DNA of 64,000 bases from Pycnopodia helianthoides (lineage: Eukaryota; Echinodermata; Asteroidea; Forcipulatida; Asteriidae), in assembly GCA_032158295.1 (NCBI GenBank), contig CM063244.1:4158510-4222509 (forward strand), in the 5' to 3' direction. The position numbers and the translations under genes are program-made. The notes under the pieces are model-generated. The model was not told the DNA's origin. It did no database searches and saw nothing but the letters and a program-made list of their open reading frames with translations. Each line of letters opens with the position of its first letter. Position 1 is the first letter of the stretch. This document shows, in pieces, positions 10,572-25,500 of this stretch.

Positions 10572-13500
10572 GTAAGTGTTGTTCAAATTGTACAGAGTTC
10601 TTATGTGGCGTGCCGCAGCCGAGCGTTTTAGTGCATCGGACTCAAGCTCTGGTGCTGAGTCATCAGGGTGTGGGCTCGAATCCCGGTCATGACACCTGTG
10701 TCCTTGAGCAAGACACTTCACTATAATTGCTTCTCACCACCCAGGGGTAAATGGGTACCTTTGAGGGCAAAGATGGTTCTTGTGATTGATAAGATTAGTG
10801 CACTATAAATACTTGAACGCACATGCTGTATACTCCCCAGGGAGCTGAGATGGTTCAAGGAATGAAATAAATGGCCCAAGTGTGACAAGGGATAATATTG
10901 TTCTAAGCACAATGATCACTTTTTGGAATTACGCTATATAAGAGCCGATATTCTTGTCATTATTATTATTATTATGCAGGCACTGCCATGTTTCCACGTG
11001 CCTTTGTATGACCAGAGGCATGTGCCTTGAGCTAATCAGCTGGTTTCCTTTTTTACTGCCCAGGTTCTTTCGTCAACCAAGAAAAATATTTTATAAAAAA
11101 ACATTTTCAAGATTTAAAGGAACATTAACAAAACAGTTGCTGGCAGTGTAAGCACTTTATGTAATCCACCATATACATAAACTGACAAACCTGTAGAAGT
11201 TTGAGATCGATCGGCCATCTGTGTCACGAGAAAATAGTGAAAACCCGATTACACATTTGCATAAAATCATATAGCTTCAACAAATGAATAAAACGCTCAC
11301 TGAGCGATAAACTCCAATCGGAAAATTAGTTTATTAATTTCTCATCAAATATGGCATTTCAGACTGAAATATTTCAAGGGATGTTTTCTACTATCATCAT
11401 CATTAGACCGTGTAAGTTTTATGTAAATCTGTGATCAAAAGTATATTTTACAATTACCAATTCTGTAATGTTCCTTTAAGATTGGAAGAAAAGACAGATG
11501 ACGCAAAATCTAAATTATGTTTTTGTTGATTGATTTTGTTTTCCTTTTTTTTCTTCTACTTCATTTCAAAAAGTTTCCAACCTACACATAAAATCAGAGA
11601 GAAAACCATTTCGGTGCAGTCCATCCAAAATCATTTGAACTGAAGGTGATCAGTGCAGACAGCCAGTTGGATGTAAGATGTGGACAATTAGCAAACAGCG
11701 CTGCTGTTTTTGTTAACAAAACTGCTGCTATATAATGCGCTGTCACAACACATCTTCTGAGACAGTTCATGCGTAGACAATCTTAAGCCATCCCCCCCCT
11801 CCCCGTCCGCACCAGGCGGTGCCAGCAAAGACACAATATTCTTGCACTTCTGGTGGTGCTGCGGTTACTTGCAAGAAATGTATCGGCTTTCATTTTAAGT
11901 GTGGATTTCAGTCACAACAAAATACTGGACAGGGGAAAGCCGCAGTAATAATAACAACACGAGCGAGGCATTTATAGTGGGAGCTTTTTAAACTGAGCAC
12001 CGTCGGGACGTAAGCATTCCGGAAAACCATCTCGACTTCTTAGAAACATGCAGCACCCGGCAACGAAATGAGCGCGCGGGTTGCCATGTTATCATAGAAA
12101 AGGTACATGTATGGGGTGAACCACCGCCATATGAAAGAATAACTTTGAAAATGTGCTAAACATGTTTGCGCAGGGCTCAAATTTGTGGGAAAAACTTTTA
12201 CAAAAAAAACCCTGCAGGGCTTGTAACTCAAAATGTTTACTGGACCAGAACATCTTTTGACAAGACCAGAATTCAAAAGAGAAAAAACAAAAAACTTACA
12301 TTGTGTACAGGGTGTAGGATACAGTTTAACATTTGAACTGTTTTACTTTGAACGAGCACTGAGAGAAGATTTATCTCATTTGTGTTATGGGTAAGAATAC
12401 TTCAATACTCTCAGAACTGAAAGAGATTTGTCAGACTGAAATCAAAAACACAAGACTGCCAGACCTTTTCAGTCATTAGTTTACTGGCCCGATGCTATAA
12501 CCACTGGCCTCGGGCCTGCGGTCCAGTGTGAATTTCAAGCCCTGTTGTGCATGTGTGCATTATAACTGTATAAACACCACAGCTTGTCAAATGCAATATG
12601 GTAACGGCAAAAAAGTAGAGCGTATGACACCACGCCCTCTAGCAAGAGAGTTGTGTTTATGCGCATCCACGATTGTAGTTATCATATTTTGCTGAAAGGA
12701 TGGGGGTAACTCAAGCCGTGTATGAATTGACGACTACGGCTACGTCTATGACTTGATCGCTGCATCATCGTTGGTTGAAGTATAGTTGTCCTTAGCAACA
12801 CCCTTGGCAACAGTCGTAGCCATAGCCACATTCGCTTTTTCGAACCGCAGGGCTCAACATTTTTTACTAGACCAGAATTGATTTTGCAAGACCAGAATCA
12901 AAATGAATTGAACAAGCGCTAAGAGAAGATCTATCTCATTTGTCTCATAATATGCGTACTTCGTTACTCAAGAGAATTGAAAGATATTATGAGATTCATA
13001 GTCAACATTTTTTCACAAAGATATTACACAATGAGGTCGGTGGCCTATTATAATTCAATTGAAAAACACAGGACCACCGGGCTTGTCTGGTCGTGAGTTT
13101 ACTGGCCCAATGCTGAAATCACTGGCCTCGGGCCGGCGTTCCAGTGTTTTCTTCGAGCCCTGACACAGCCTTAATGAAAATCGCATGCTGGCTCATTTTA
13201 TGCCTATGTTGGCGGTTTCATGAAAAAAATGTTGTCACAAGAAGGAAACAAAAAATAAACTGGAGAGTTTTTGTTTGAAAATTTTAAAGTCAATTTTATG
13301 TATTCAGGTATACATTTAAAGCTGTTTCTATTCATCCCACTGCCACGACATAAAAAAAACCTTGCGCGTTGTGAATCCCAATTAGCAGCAGCTGGTACCG
13401 CAATGGTTTTAATAGATTTTATGTTTGCATCGGGGATAAAAGAACATTATTTGTGTTTACCCATGTCGAGTTCCCGAGGTCTGTGAACAAAAAACCATCT

Positions 13501-16500
13501 AGGCTTATTACTCGGGTGGGATTCGAACCCATGACTGTTGCCATTCCAGAGCAGATGTCACACATGTACCACTAGACCACCAAGATTGCCCATTAGCTAT
13601 TGGCCAGTTCTAATCCTAATTATTAGCGCTAGCAGCGGGTTTTGTTTGATACAAAAGACATTTGTTGGGGGAAAACAAGTGACGACTGGACTGTTCATTG
13701 TACTGTGGCTATCAGCAGCTCCCTGGGCTGTAACGACGACGTGCAGGTTTTTTTTCATGTTGCTCAGCTCTGAAATGCACTTTTATGTGTCTTGTTTATA
13801 TAGAGGCCTCAGTCCCCTAATACCCCCTCGAGCCTCTTCTTAAACCTTGTCACGTATGAAATCACTCTGACAGATATGTACTCACCGGACATCGAAATGA
13901 GAGCTGGATTTATCACATTCAGTGATGTGAGGTGTTTTTTTCTTTATTTTGTTTTCTTTCTACTAGCGCCTGAACCCTGAGGCGCATGAATGTTGCCTTT
14001 GTATTAATGAAAAACATATCAAGGGGAAAGTTACTATATACATATTAATAATAAGAAAAGTAAGAATATCAAATCATTTCAGATAATCCCAAGAGAAGAA
14101 TGAGCGCATATTAAATATGTAACGGGCGTGGGATTTCTCAGGATTTTCTCCTGAATTCCTGATTTTCTCAAAAACTCCTTGAGCCTTCAATTTGTTTTCC
14201 TTAAAGGAGTAAAGTCTGACAACCTCCTGAATTGTATCATCTGGGAGGTTCAGAGTCTAGATTTAGGGGTTACCCAGAACGGGCCCGACTTTTGAGATGC
14301 TCCCTAAGAAATCAAATTGCTTCTTTTATCTTTGGCAGCGATCAACTTTACTGAAAGACCCCAAGGTGGCCAGCCGCATGGGTACGGGCAAGAACAGCAC
14401 AAAGCAACGTCTACCCTCAAGGTGTGTATTGTCTGTTTTTTGTAGAATAACGATAATTAAAGGCAGTGTACACTTTGGACAGAAGTGTTTTGAGCAAGAT
14501 GTCAGCAAAAGTAAAAACCTTCTCAAATTTTTAACCACCCGAAGAACTCATCTCAGAGAAGAAGTCATGATGTGTGGCGTGTCGCGGCCGAGTGGGTAAG
14601 AACACCGGACTCAAGCTCTGGTGTTTCTGACCAGCAGAGTGTGGGCTCGAGTCCCGGTTGTCAGGCACCTTGTGTCTTTGAGCAAGATACTTTACCATAA
14701 TTGCTTTTTACCTTCAGATCGTACATTAAGCCGTACATATAGGTCCCCTGTACTAGGGTGGTTTGTGCACGTAAAAGAACCCACAACACTTATCTTGGAA
14801 GAGTAGGGGTTACATTGTAACTCCGGTGTTTCTGGTTTACACAGCAAGCACCCTTGTTTTATAAACTGGTTTCCTTATACTTGTGAGCTACAGTGATTTA
14901 GTTTTTTATGAGGTATCCTCGATTTCATAACCAGTAATAAGTTATAATAACAACAATTATAATAATAACAATGTTAAAATTAATTTATCTAGATACTACC
15001 TCCTCACCTAAAAATTAAGATTGAAAACAATAATTAATAAATATGACTGAAACTGGCATGATATTCTTCATTTATCAATTTGATTTATTTGGCTCTCCTC
15101 TCAGAAAAGCAGGAAAATTATTGGAAATAGCTCGAAATCTTTTACAATACTCAATAAGATTTTCCTATCCTTTTTTTTAAAGGTCAATTATCATGTCTGC
15201 CAAAATAAATGAAATAAAAAGTGGAAACAAATTGTGCCATCTGTTAGAGTTGCTAAATTAACAAAGGAGTACTAGGAGTTGTTATAAGATATCATTAGGA
15301 GCATCTTGTGTTCTAGTGAAAACATAATTTCAGGCAGAAGACCTCAGCTTGCGATATATTTTTGGCCAAGTTTGGCCCAACATGAAACAAATGTTGGTTT
15401 CTTGTGTCATGTTGGAAAGATACGGTCGGTATAGGTAGGAATTTGTTTTAGGAGCAAATGTTGCATACGTGCAAAAGCAATGAGAAGTAAAGCAAAAAAG
15501 GCAATGTGGCCGTTTAACTAAAGCAGTTTATCAAATCTTGGGCCGATTTCACAAAGCACAACAACAATTATAATAATAACAATGTTAAAATTAATTTATC
15601 TAGATACTACCTCCTCACCTAAAAATTAAGATTGAAAACAATAATTAATAAATATGACTGAAACTGGCATGATATTCTTCATTTATCAATTTGATTTATT
15701 TGGCTCTCCTCTCAGAAAAGCAGGAAAATTATTGGAAATAGCTCGAAATCTTTTACAATACTCAATAAGATTTTCCTATCCTTTTTTTTAAAGGTCAATT
15801 ATCATGTCTGCCAAAATAAATGAAATAAAAAGTGGAAACAAATTGTGCCATCTGTTAGAGTTGCTAAATTAACAAAGGAGTACTAGGAGTTGTTATAAGA
15901 TATCATTAGGAGCATCTTGTGTTCTAGTGAAAACATAATTTCAGGCAGAAGACCTCAGCTTGCGATATATTTTTGGCCAAGTTTGGCCCAACATGAAACA
16001 AATGTTGGTTTCTTGTGTCATGTTGGAAAGATACGGTCGGTATAGGTAGGAATTTGTTTTAGGAGCAAATGTTGCATACGTGCAAAAGCAATGAGAAGTA
16101 AAGCAAAAAAAAAATTGGGGGTGGGGGGGGGCGGGGGGGGGGGGGAAATGAAGAGATTCTTATGTATTTATGCAACAGGGGCTTGATTCACAAAGCACTA
16201 AAGATTTATCTCTCAAAGATGAGTTGCCAATATCACCGTGGTGATTTATATTGTGACATCGCACCTTGCTTGGCATCTAAGACTGATACACATTTAAGAT
16301 CAGTCTTTGTGCTTTGTGAAATCGGCCCAAGATTTGATAAACTGCTTTAGTTAAACGGCCACATTGCCTCTCAATATTTTGCTGTTTTCAATGGCCCCTT
16401 ATCCTTTGTAGAGAGTTTTTTCATGCACTAAAACACTTACAGCGTGTTGTAGTTCATGAAATTAGGGAGAAGTGATTAGAAAACATAAATTTACCTCTGG

Positions 16501-19500
16501 AAAAACAAGCAGTGGAACAGGCGGTCCACCATTTTGTGAAGACAAAAAATTGCAGACAATGTTCTGTCGTGTTGAGTTCTAATGGAATAGAAGTGAAACA
16601 TGCTGTTGAACAAGATACTTCGAACTTATTGATAACATTTTTTATGATCGGCAGAATTTTAATGAATGGCCCGGTTGCAGAAAAGTACACCTTTAGATGA
16701 TAATTATCTGAGAATTACTTGGGGCACAATGTTCACGGTGCATGTTTCATAGAGCTGCTTAAGCAGGGGAAAAAACATTGCTTAACAATTTTCTGCTCAG
16801 CAGTAATGAGCAGGGTACCAGTCACAAATGATGCGCGTGATATGGTATTTTGGCCGGTAATCTTATTCTGGTGAGCATAATTATGTTGTGCTTAAGAGCT
16901 TCTGTGAAACTGGGCCCCCGATCTGTTCAGTCTCCCCTCAGCCATCCTGTATGAATCTCAGATACATGTAAGATGCTCTCTCCTCAATTATGCACTAGTC
17001 AACTTTAAAAGAAAAGAAAAAGAAAAAAAAAAACAATATTGAAAAAACCCCTCTGGAGCCATTTGGCTGTAAGGACTCCCCGGGCCTTCTGGAAAGATTT
17101 TCTTACGAATCATTTCTGCCGCTTTCTTATTTCAGCGTATGTCCGGGGTTCGCTCATTTTCTCTCTCTCCCCTCTTGTCTTAAATCAGTTCAGACGAGTG
17201 GCGTCCCTTGACGAGACTTCGCCTGGCAATCAGGAAGATTTACGTTCCTCTGTTTTTATTAAAGATGTAGTGACCATGTTTTTGACCCCCCTTTTTTGTT
17301 CTATGTCGGGAATTAGCCGTCGGTGGCTATTTATGAGGAAGAGTGCGGCATGGCTTTGAGTTGCACTGTGTTGACAAGTGGATTTTTATCAAGACCAGCA
17401 ACCTCTTCTTTCCTTTCCATGTATTAAAGTTCTAAGGCAGTTGTGTACTTGGGGTTTATGAAGGTTTTTCCACTGTTTTCTTGTGACACCAATGATCGAC
17501 TGAGACTAATTTTTCACAGGTTTGTTATTCATATATGATGTTTGGTCACATATAGTGCTTGTGAGCTTCAACCATCAGGGGCCAATTTCATAACGCTGCT
17601 TAATGCTGCTTAACGCTGCTTAACGCTGCTTAACGCTGCTTAACGCTGCTTAACGCTGCTTAACGCTGCTAAACGCTGCTTAACGCTGCTTAATGCTGCT
17701 TACTGTAGCAGAAAAATTTGCACAAAACGGTCGACAAGCAGCTCTATGAAATTTGGGCCTTGACCTTTTTTAGCTGCCACACAAACTGCATGTTCTTTAT
17801 TTTTTATTTTTAGTATTTATTATGGTGAATTCATGGACAAAAAAACAAATGTTTCTCTTGCCATGGACGCAGTTTTCATCTGCAATGTGCCTGAACCGTT
17901 GAAATTGCTCTATGAAGGGTATCCATTTTTAACGTGCAAGCGGAAAATGAAAGTCTGCTCGTTGCGTGGCGTGCGTTATTGCATTGAAAACAATTGCAAT
18001 AGGATTAAGTACAGTGTTCAGTTTGTTTTTTAAACCAACCAAGTTAGTTTTTATTGGCTGCTTAGAATAATAGTACTAATAACGCACCATAGTGTGACCC
18101 TTGAGTACTGGCAGGGTCCAACTTTCACAGTGCTGCTAAAGCAAACTATAAGTGCATAGCATAATTCTGCTACGCGAAAATAAGCTGGGAACCAGTTGCA
18201 AGTGGAACATACATGTGCATGTATTATGTGGCGTTTTTGGCTGGTAACCTTTTTTCTGGTAAGCACACTTGTTTTGTGCTCAGCTAATTGTTGTGCTTTG
18301 AGGCAGCTCGATGTTATTGTGTTCTGAATCCATGCACTACAAGGAAACAAAACAACCCAAGAAGTTACGAAGAACCATCAGCCCTAGACATGTATTCATA
18401 TTCTATAGATATCCTATTCCCAGTCGATGTTCCCTCTTTAAAAGTTGCATATATTTAGCTCGATATAAAACCAAAGAGCAAGGAGCTAATGCATGGAACT
18501 ATCTCCGTCAGTACGAGACTCCAAATTCCCACTGCACCACCGGCCAGAGGCCAGTATGTCTCATGTAACACGCCAGCCTGTTAAATTCAGGATCAACCGA
18601 ATCTGGCTGACTAGTGTTTCTTTCTCCCATTGTGCGGACATTGATTGGGAGAGGTTTCCAAAACCTCCACTTAAAAAGGACAGCAAGTGACAAATCTGAT
18701 TACCACCAAAAACTAAAAAAAAAAATGCTTTTCCAGCTCTTTGGCTTAAAAAAAAAAAATTGTGGATATTTATTAGTGAAAGTTCTTTTTAGCGACATTT
18801 GTATACATTTGTAATTGTTTGCTAAAATGCAGGACTAACGTACTAGGTACATTGTGTGTACATTGATGTTGGGGATCACTACCCATTGCTACAGTTAGTG
18901 AAGTCTGCTGCCATTGAACACACGACCCATGCCTGACCGAAGTCCAATTTTTTGTTTGATCTTTATTTCCCATATTTCACGATACCCTTGTGAAAAAGAA
19001 GAAAGGAGAGAAAATAAATTAAAAAAAAACGCAAGCTGAGGACTTCTGCCTGAAATTATGTTTTCACTAGAACACAAGATGCTCCTAATGATATATCTTA
19101 TAACAACTTCTAGTACTCATTTGTTAATTTAGCAACTCTAACAGATGGCAGATATTTTTTATAATGCATTTGAATGAAATACTCAGTACATGTAAGCCGT
19201 TCAATTGATCAAATTACATGCACTTGCATGGATTTTTGCAGTCCAGTATTTCCTTGATATGTAAACTTCAATTCAAAGTTGTATATCATTTTACTTAGTG
19301 TGTGCAGTTCCTTAAGAAATAAAACCAACAATTATATAGCGCCAAATTTCTTTAAAGGCAGGATGTACTTTTGATAATTACTCAACAAGTTAATGACCAT
19401 AAAAACTTACTTGGTAAGGAGCCATGGAGAGCTGTTGATATTATAAAACACTGTTAGAATTGACACCCTTTGAACTGATGTAGTTTTAGAGAAAAGAAGT

Positions 19501-22500
19501 AATTTTCCACCTCAAACTTTGAATCTAAGAAAGACTTCAGGCATGAACCCCTTTCTCAGGCATCTGAAAGCACACAATTAAAATTAAAAAAAATAAAAAC
19601 AAAATAAAAAAATAAAAAAATAAAAATAAATAAAATAAATAAAAATAGTGTGAAAAAAATTATGTAGTGAAAATAGATATAGGAAAACTCCAGGAGTACA
19701 ATAATGTGCAGGTCAACACTTCAATTCATAAAATGTGATTAGTAACTGTTTCATTATGATGAAGCTTATTTTTAGTGACTACACACCCCCCCCCCCTCAA
19801 CTTTAGGGATACATTTAATTACGGTGGGTAAACGCACACTTGATTGATCATGATTTCCAACCATGATGCCCGCGTGTGTCTGTTGATGACAGCGGCCGAC
19901 TGATGAAGGGGGGAAAAAAAGCATTGATTGATTATGCAAGTGGGTCGTCGTCTCCCGGAAAGCAGCCGCCACCACGAGATGAAGTACCGCTGACCGCGTC
20001 GTCTGTCCTACGACGAGGAGGAAAGGGAAAAGCCATATTTTTTTGTGATATAGGGGGTTTATCGATTGTTTTATTAAAGTGAATAGTGAATATTGGGGTG
20101 GCGGGGGGCTCCACCATGGCTTTGTATCGTTTTGCAAGTTTTTTAAAGGGCGGGTACAGCAATGTTTTTTTTTCAGGACAAATAACTTCAGTTCAGTTTA
20201 TTTTATTCCTACTCAATCAGTTTGCTTATACAATACGGTACTTTAGATACAATGCATTGATTATGTGGTTGGAGTGGCCTAAAAGTAAGCTTGTTAGATG
20301 TACACCCCCAATATTTACGTAATCGAGATTAGGAATTTTTTTTTAATTGAACTTTTAAGTTTAATTTGACATCGAATGATTAAGTAGACACTCAAAGATC
20401 ACACAGGACAAACCACTAACAGGACAACTTGGAATATACCTAGAGTGGCTCATCGCACGGTGGCTTTCAAGCTCTAGAATGGCAAAAGGCCGTGGGTTCG
20501 AATCCCACCCGAGTAATACATGTATGCCTGTGGATTTTTTTTATACACATCGGTGAAAGGGCAAAACCAAATAATAATATTGTTTATCCCTGGTGCAAAT
20601 TTAACATGTATTTGAATGGTTGCGGCACCTGCTGCTAAAATACAGGATTCAAACTGCCTCTAGCTACTGGGCAGTCTCGGTGGTCAAGTTGGTTAGACAT
20701 CTGCTCTAGAATGGCAAAGGTCGCGGGTTCGAATCCCACCCGAGTAATTTGCCTGCGGATTTTGTTCACAGAACTTGGGGTAGACAAGTTCTGAGTAGAC
20801 AGTGCTTTACACACATCGTTGAAAGGGCAAAACCAAATAATAATAATAGTAGTATTATAACAAATTGTGCCCACACCTGAGAATACTAGAGAAATGGAGG
20901 ACCTGAAGACTCGGTATTTATCATAGAGTTATATGTAAGAACTAGAGGGCGCACTGGCAATACTGCGTGCACAAACGCGCCGGGACCGCAAGGAGACACG
21001 ACTGCCATTTAATAGAGGGCAAAATTGAGTACGAAGTATACCATGTGCGTATGGTAAATGCACGCATCACGCGCTCGGTGTTCATGTTGTTGTTTTGCGT
21101 ACAGTAAAGTAATGGTAGTGGTACTTAAAACATGGCCGCACCACCCGCGCGACGAGTCACGTAACTTGGCTAGTGCGCCCTCTAGTTCTTATATATAACT
21201 CTATGGTATTTATCCAGAAGCTCATTTTAAATTTGTTTCTTGAACCACTGAAAAATCTTACATTTTTTTGAGATTATCACTGTGGGAGTTGTTCCGGTAT
21301 TGTCTCCACTAAACCCTGCTTCCCCAAATTTGACGAAATGATCCCAGGTTGACTGTACAATGTTTTCTTTGAAAAACCAGTGGGAATGAATCCTAAAGTC
21401 GCATCTGAATCAGCGGCTACGGCTGCGGCTGTTGCTAAGGGTGTTGCTATGGGCTTCCTATACTTCAGTGCATGTTAATATGGCGATCAAGCCGCAGCCG
21501 TAGTCGCTAATTCAGACGTGGCCTACATTTCCAAAAGACGGTTTTGCCTTCCCTTTAATAATGGACATGTACTCTATGCACAGATTTATTCGTATTGATC
21601 TGAGCAGGTCATTAAACGCATGCAATTTTTTGTCCTGGAGTCGCTCTGCTGAGACCCAGAAATTTTGTTCATGGCTGGCCTCTTCCCGATTGAGATAAGC
21701 CTCGGGAGGTTGTACTTTTTTTTGCCGAGCTGTAATTTTAGTCAGTTTTGTGTGACTGTTTGTATAGGGCTGCAGTTTCACTCCCCTTGGGGTGATAGAG
21801 ACAGTGGTTGAGTCATAGTTGAAGTAGAAGTTCTCCTTCTTCAGTGAAGCAGGCGCACCAATCTTGAAAATATATATATTCAAATCTTTGTGATGTAAGA
21901 TAAAAGTTTGCCAAAGATTACCCGAAGTCGGGCAGATATAGGGGAAATATTTGGGGGACATTTGTGCCTTTGATGGTACAAGCATGATGGAATTTGGCAC
22001 CCACAGTCAGCTTATGTCATGAGAAAGATATGGGGCTATGCCAGCGCAGATTTAACTTTTGAAAAAATGTAGATAGAATAACAAGCAATGGCAGCCATTT
22101 TGAACATTTTGAAAAATTGTGAATATACTCCGTGTGTCAAATTCCACACGTTTATCATCAAAGGCACAATCTTATCACCTACCTATCGTACTACAAGAGA
22201 AGGAAAACCCCAAATATAAATAATAAGTGACTAAAAAACTGCAAAAATTGAGTGCCAAATGATAGGCTGAAATATATTCATGTCAGTATGAAGCACTAAG
22301 AATTATTCACTAATCCATGGAAACAATTTCCCCCTCTTATATTGCTGTCACTATTCAAGAAAATTGTAGTTTATTGGTTTCCAGATTTAATTTTGAGGTG
22401 TAAAGTACAGCACTTCACGCTGTGCCGTCTGGTGTCTGTCCATACAGTGCCTCACAGTTTCTGAATTATTCAGTAACTTGCAACAGAGCATCTGAAGTGC

Positions 22501-25500
22501 CACTTAGTTGTCCCAGTTGTCTGTTCGAACACAGTTGATTATTAAGCACAACGCACTCCTTGCCTTTATGGTGGAGCGACGAGCAGAGCTGGTACATCAC
22601 TACAATGGTACATCATCAGTCATGCGCTTTGAATCTTGCATCAGTTTAAAGTTGTTGTAAAAGCCACGTAAAAGACGACAACAGTGTGCTCCCCCTTTTT
22701 TTGCGGGGGGGGGGGGTAGGCGCTTTCCATGCATTGCTCTCCTCAGTGGATTTTATGCATTGCAGGTATCTTCTACTAATGATGTTGATGCAAATAATAT
22801 GCGAAGTGGCAGCATGGTACAGGGAAACCTGCACTTGAAAATGAGGAAATGGCCGAGCGGTTAAAGAGCACCAGACTCAAGCTCTGGTGTTTCTGACCAG
22901 CAGAGTGTGAGTTTGAGTCCCAGTCGTGGCACTTGTGTCCTTGAGCAAGGTACTTGACCATAATTGTTTTTGTCCTTCGGATGGGTCATTAAACCATATG
23001 TCCTTGTCCTGTGCACTAGGAATGAGAGTGCCTGTAAAAGAACCCCAGAACACTTAGCAAGTAAGAGTAGGGGTTAACCCCGGTGTTTCTGGTTCACATA
23101 GCAAGCACCCTTGTTTACAGGTTTCCTCAGGCTTGCAAGCTACAGTGATTAAGTTCACTTATATATCTTTGGTTTTATTACCAAAGATATTAATGATATT
23201 AATTAATGATAAGACCTAGCTGAGGTCCAAAACTATTCCTCACTATTTTGTTTGGTACAATTGTGTCTTATCTAGGGAGGTACTTGAGCGACAATTCCAA
23301 CAGCTAAAGTTAGAGATAACCAACTCTGCTAACTCAATGCCTGATCTGTTTCAACTGGTCCAGGAACTCTGCAACGCTGCAGAAAAATACTTTGTGCTGA
23401 AGAAACTCTTCTGGAAGGTTCGTTCTTCTTCGTTCTATTTCTTTCTCTCGTGGTCCTTTTTGACTTGTGTAGGTACTTTGTTGGAGACAGATCTCTGTCA
23501 CAGCCCTAGGCTAAATTTCATAGAGCTACTTGGCACAAAAATAACAACAATATTATGCTTACCAGAATAAGGTAAGTAGGATTTAAAGCTTTGCATGGTG
23601 GAAGTATAACTAGTAGAGGTTTGCGGTGACACCATGTTAAATCTTTTTTGAGAAGTGTTGGTTCTGAAAAGAACCGACCAAAATACCATGTCACATTTAC
23701 CATCTGTAACTGGTATCCTGCTCATATTTGCTCAGCAGAAAATTTGTATCTAATATTTTCTTCTTGGAGAGCTCTATGAAATTGGACCCTAACTGAAAGA
23801 TCTTCCGTTCCAAATTTGAGTTAACGTGTTGAAACTGTGACTTCTCCTTAGACCGAGGATCTGTTTGAGTTCATGATTGCTCAGCTCAATCGCTACCTGC
23901 CCAAGTCCCAGCTGAACCTGCAGAACAACGAGAGGGGAAGACACCATCGAGCTGATGAGTTGGAGTAAGTTCAGTTTTAGGGGATTTTTCTTTGACGTGC
24001 GTGCTCACCAGAGCTCAACTTCACAGCGATGGGAAGATTAATCATATTCAGCAAAGTGTGATGTCACACAAAACAAATCACTGTGGAATACGGGGTTGAC
24101 GATATCTTAAAAGTGAAATCAAGCCTTGAATTAATACAACAAAATTGCTGATGATTGGGTAAAAAATATCAGAAATTTCAAACTAGCTTCTTTTGTAGAA
24201 AGCATGCACTGGTACCAATTAAAATGAAATAGAGAGCTTGAACAAATATTTTCATCTATTTCTGTTATCTTTGAAAAGATTGTTTTTGATTGGCTTTTTT
24301 GTTCTCCTTTTTTTAATTTAAAAAAAAAGTTTTGATCATTTTTTTAAGTTACAACAAACGGTAAAAATAGTTTGTTTCTTCTAAGGCCCTTTTCAAACCA
24401 CAACTTCGGCTGCAGTTCCGGCTTAGTCCATCGTCTGCCTGTGTGTAGTCCTGCTCCGAAATTTGCTTATCAAAATTACTGACAGAGCGGCGCCTAAAGC
24501 TGAAGCGATGTTTTAAAAAGGGCCATAGGTGAAAGAAACAATAAAATAGGACTCAAGGGAAGTAGGCTGGTACTTCATAATTTTTATTGAGTAATATTGC
24601 TTTTAAAAGATAAACAAATTTGTACTATTCCTGTTGGATTTTTCTCATAATTAATGCTTAATTTTTTTATTAGTGATTTTGCGGTTCTTAACTAAATTTT
24701 ATGGAATTTTTTCTGTTGTTTTAACTACTATTGTACGTAGTCTTCTGTGTATTTTTTTGCTTTTTTTATACTGTCAAAAGAAGACAAATAGTAAAAATTT
24801 ATCTATCTGTCTATCTCCATCTAAAAGGGTATTGATTTACCACTGCTGGCTGCAGTTTGTCATTTTAGGGATTGAGAAAATGTGTTGTAACGTCTGACTT
24901 TTTTCTTTGTTTGTAGGCTGGCAATTCTGCTGATTGAGAGTCTGGGGCTGATGTTCCGAGAGACGGAGATGGCCCCCGGGAGGTTGAGTACAGTCAAAGC
25001 AAACAAGTGAGTACTAAGGAGTCCTGATACTCATTTTGTTTTTGTTAAGTTTTTTTTAATTATGGTAATTTCTCGTAATAAACCAAGAAATCTTCAAAAG
25101 CGACAAGCACTGTAAGCTGCAGGACGAAAGAAACCTTTGAAGGCTTGACGGAGGAATGTTCAGTTTTAAATGTGGGAGGAACACTGAGAAAAACACACGC
25201 AGACATAGGGACTAAAAATCCAATCCACATGCCAGGATTTGGTATTTTAGGTGGAAGGCAGTATAAGATACTGATAAGACTTGCAAGTCTTACGGGTATT
25301 CGAACGTTCGGGACCAAGTTGGTCCCAACCATTTGAGTCTTACATGTACGGTACATTCTTTTTGCAATAGTTGTTAAACAAACGGATGGACAAATCGTTA
25401 AAAATTACTTTTGATTTAAAGCTTATAAAACAAATATATAATAAAAACATCTTCGAAAATTATGTCTTCCATATGAAAATATCAATTTTCATGATTTATC

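Noticed and set aside
12172..12543. Claiming hAT origin for the CAGGGCTCAA elements
   Set aside because: The termini resemble hAT ends, but the 8-bp flanks do not match, so the superfamily is left open.
25060..25356. 98-codon minus frame and 63-codon plus frame
   Set aside because: They overlap a dispersed repeat shared with 27.9-28.1 kb.
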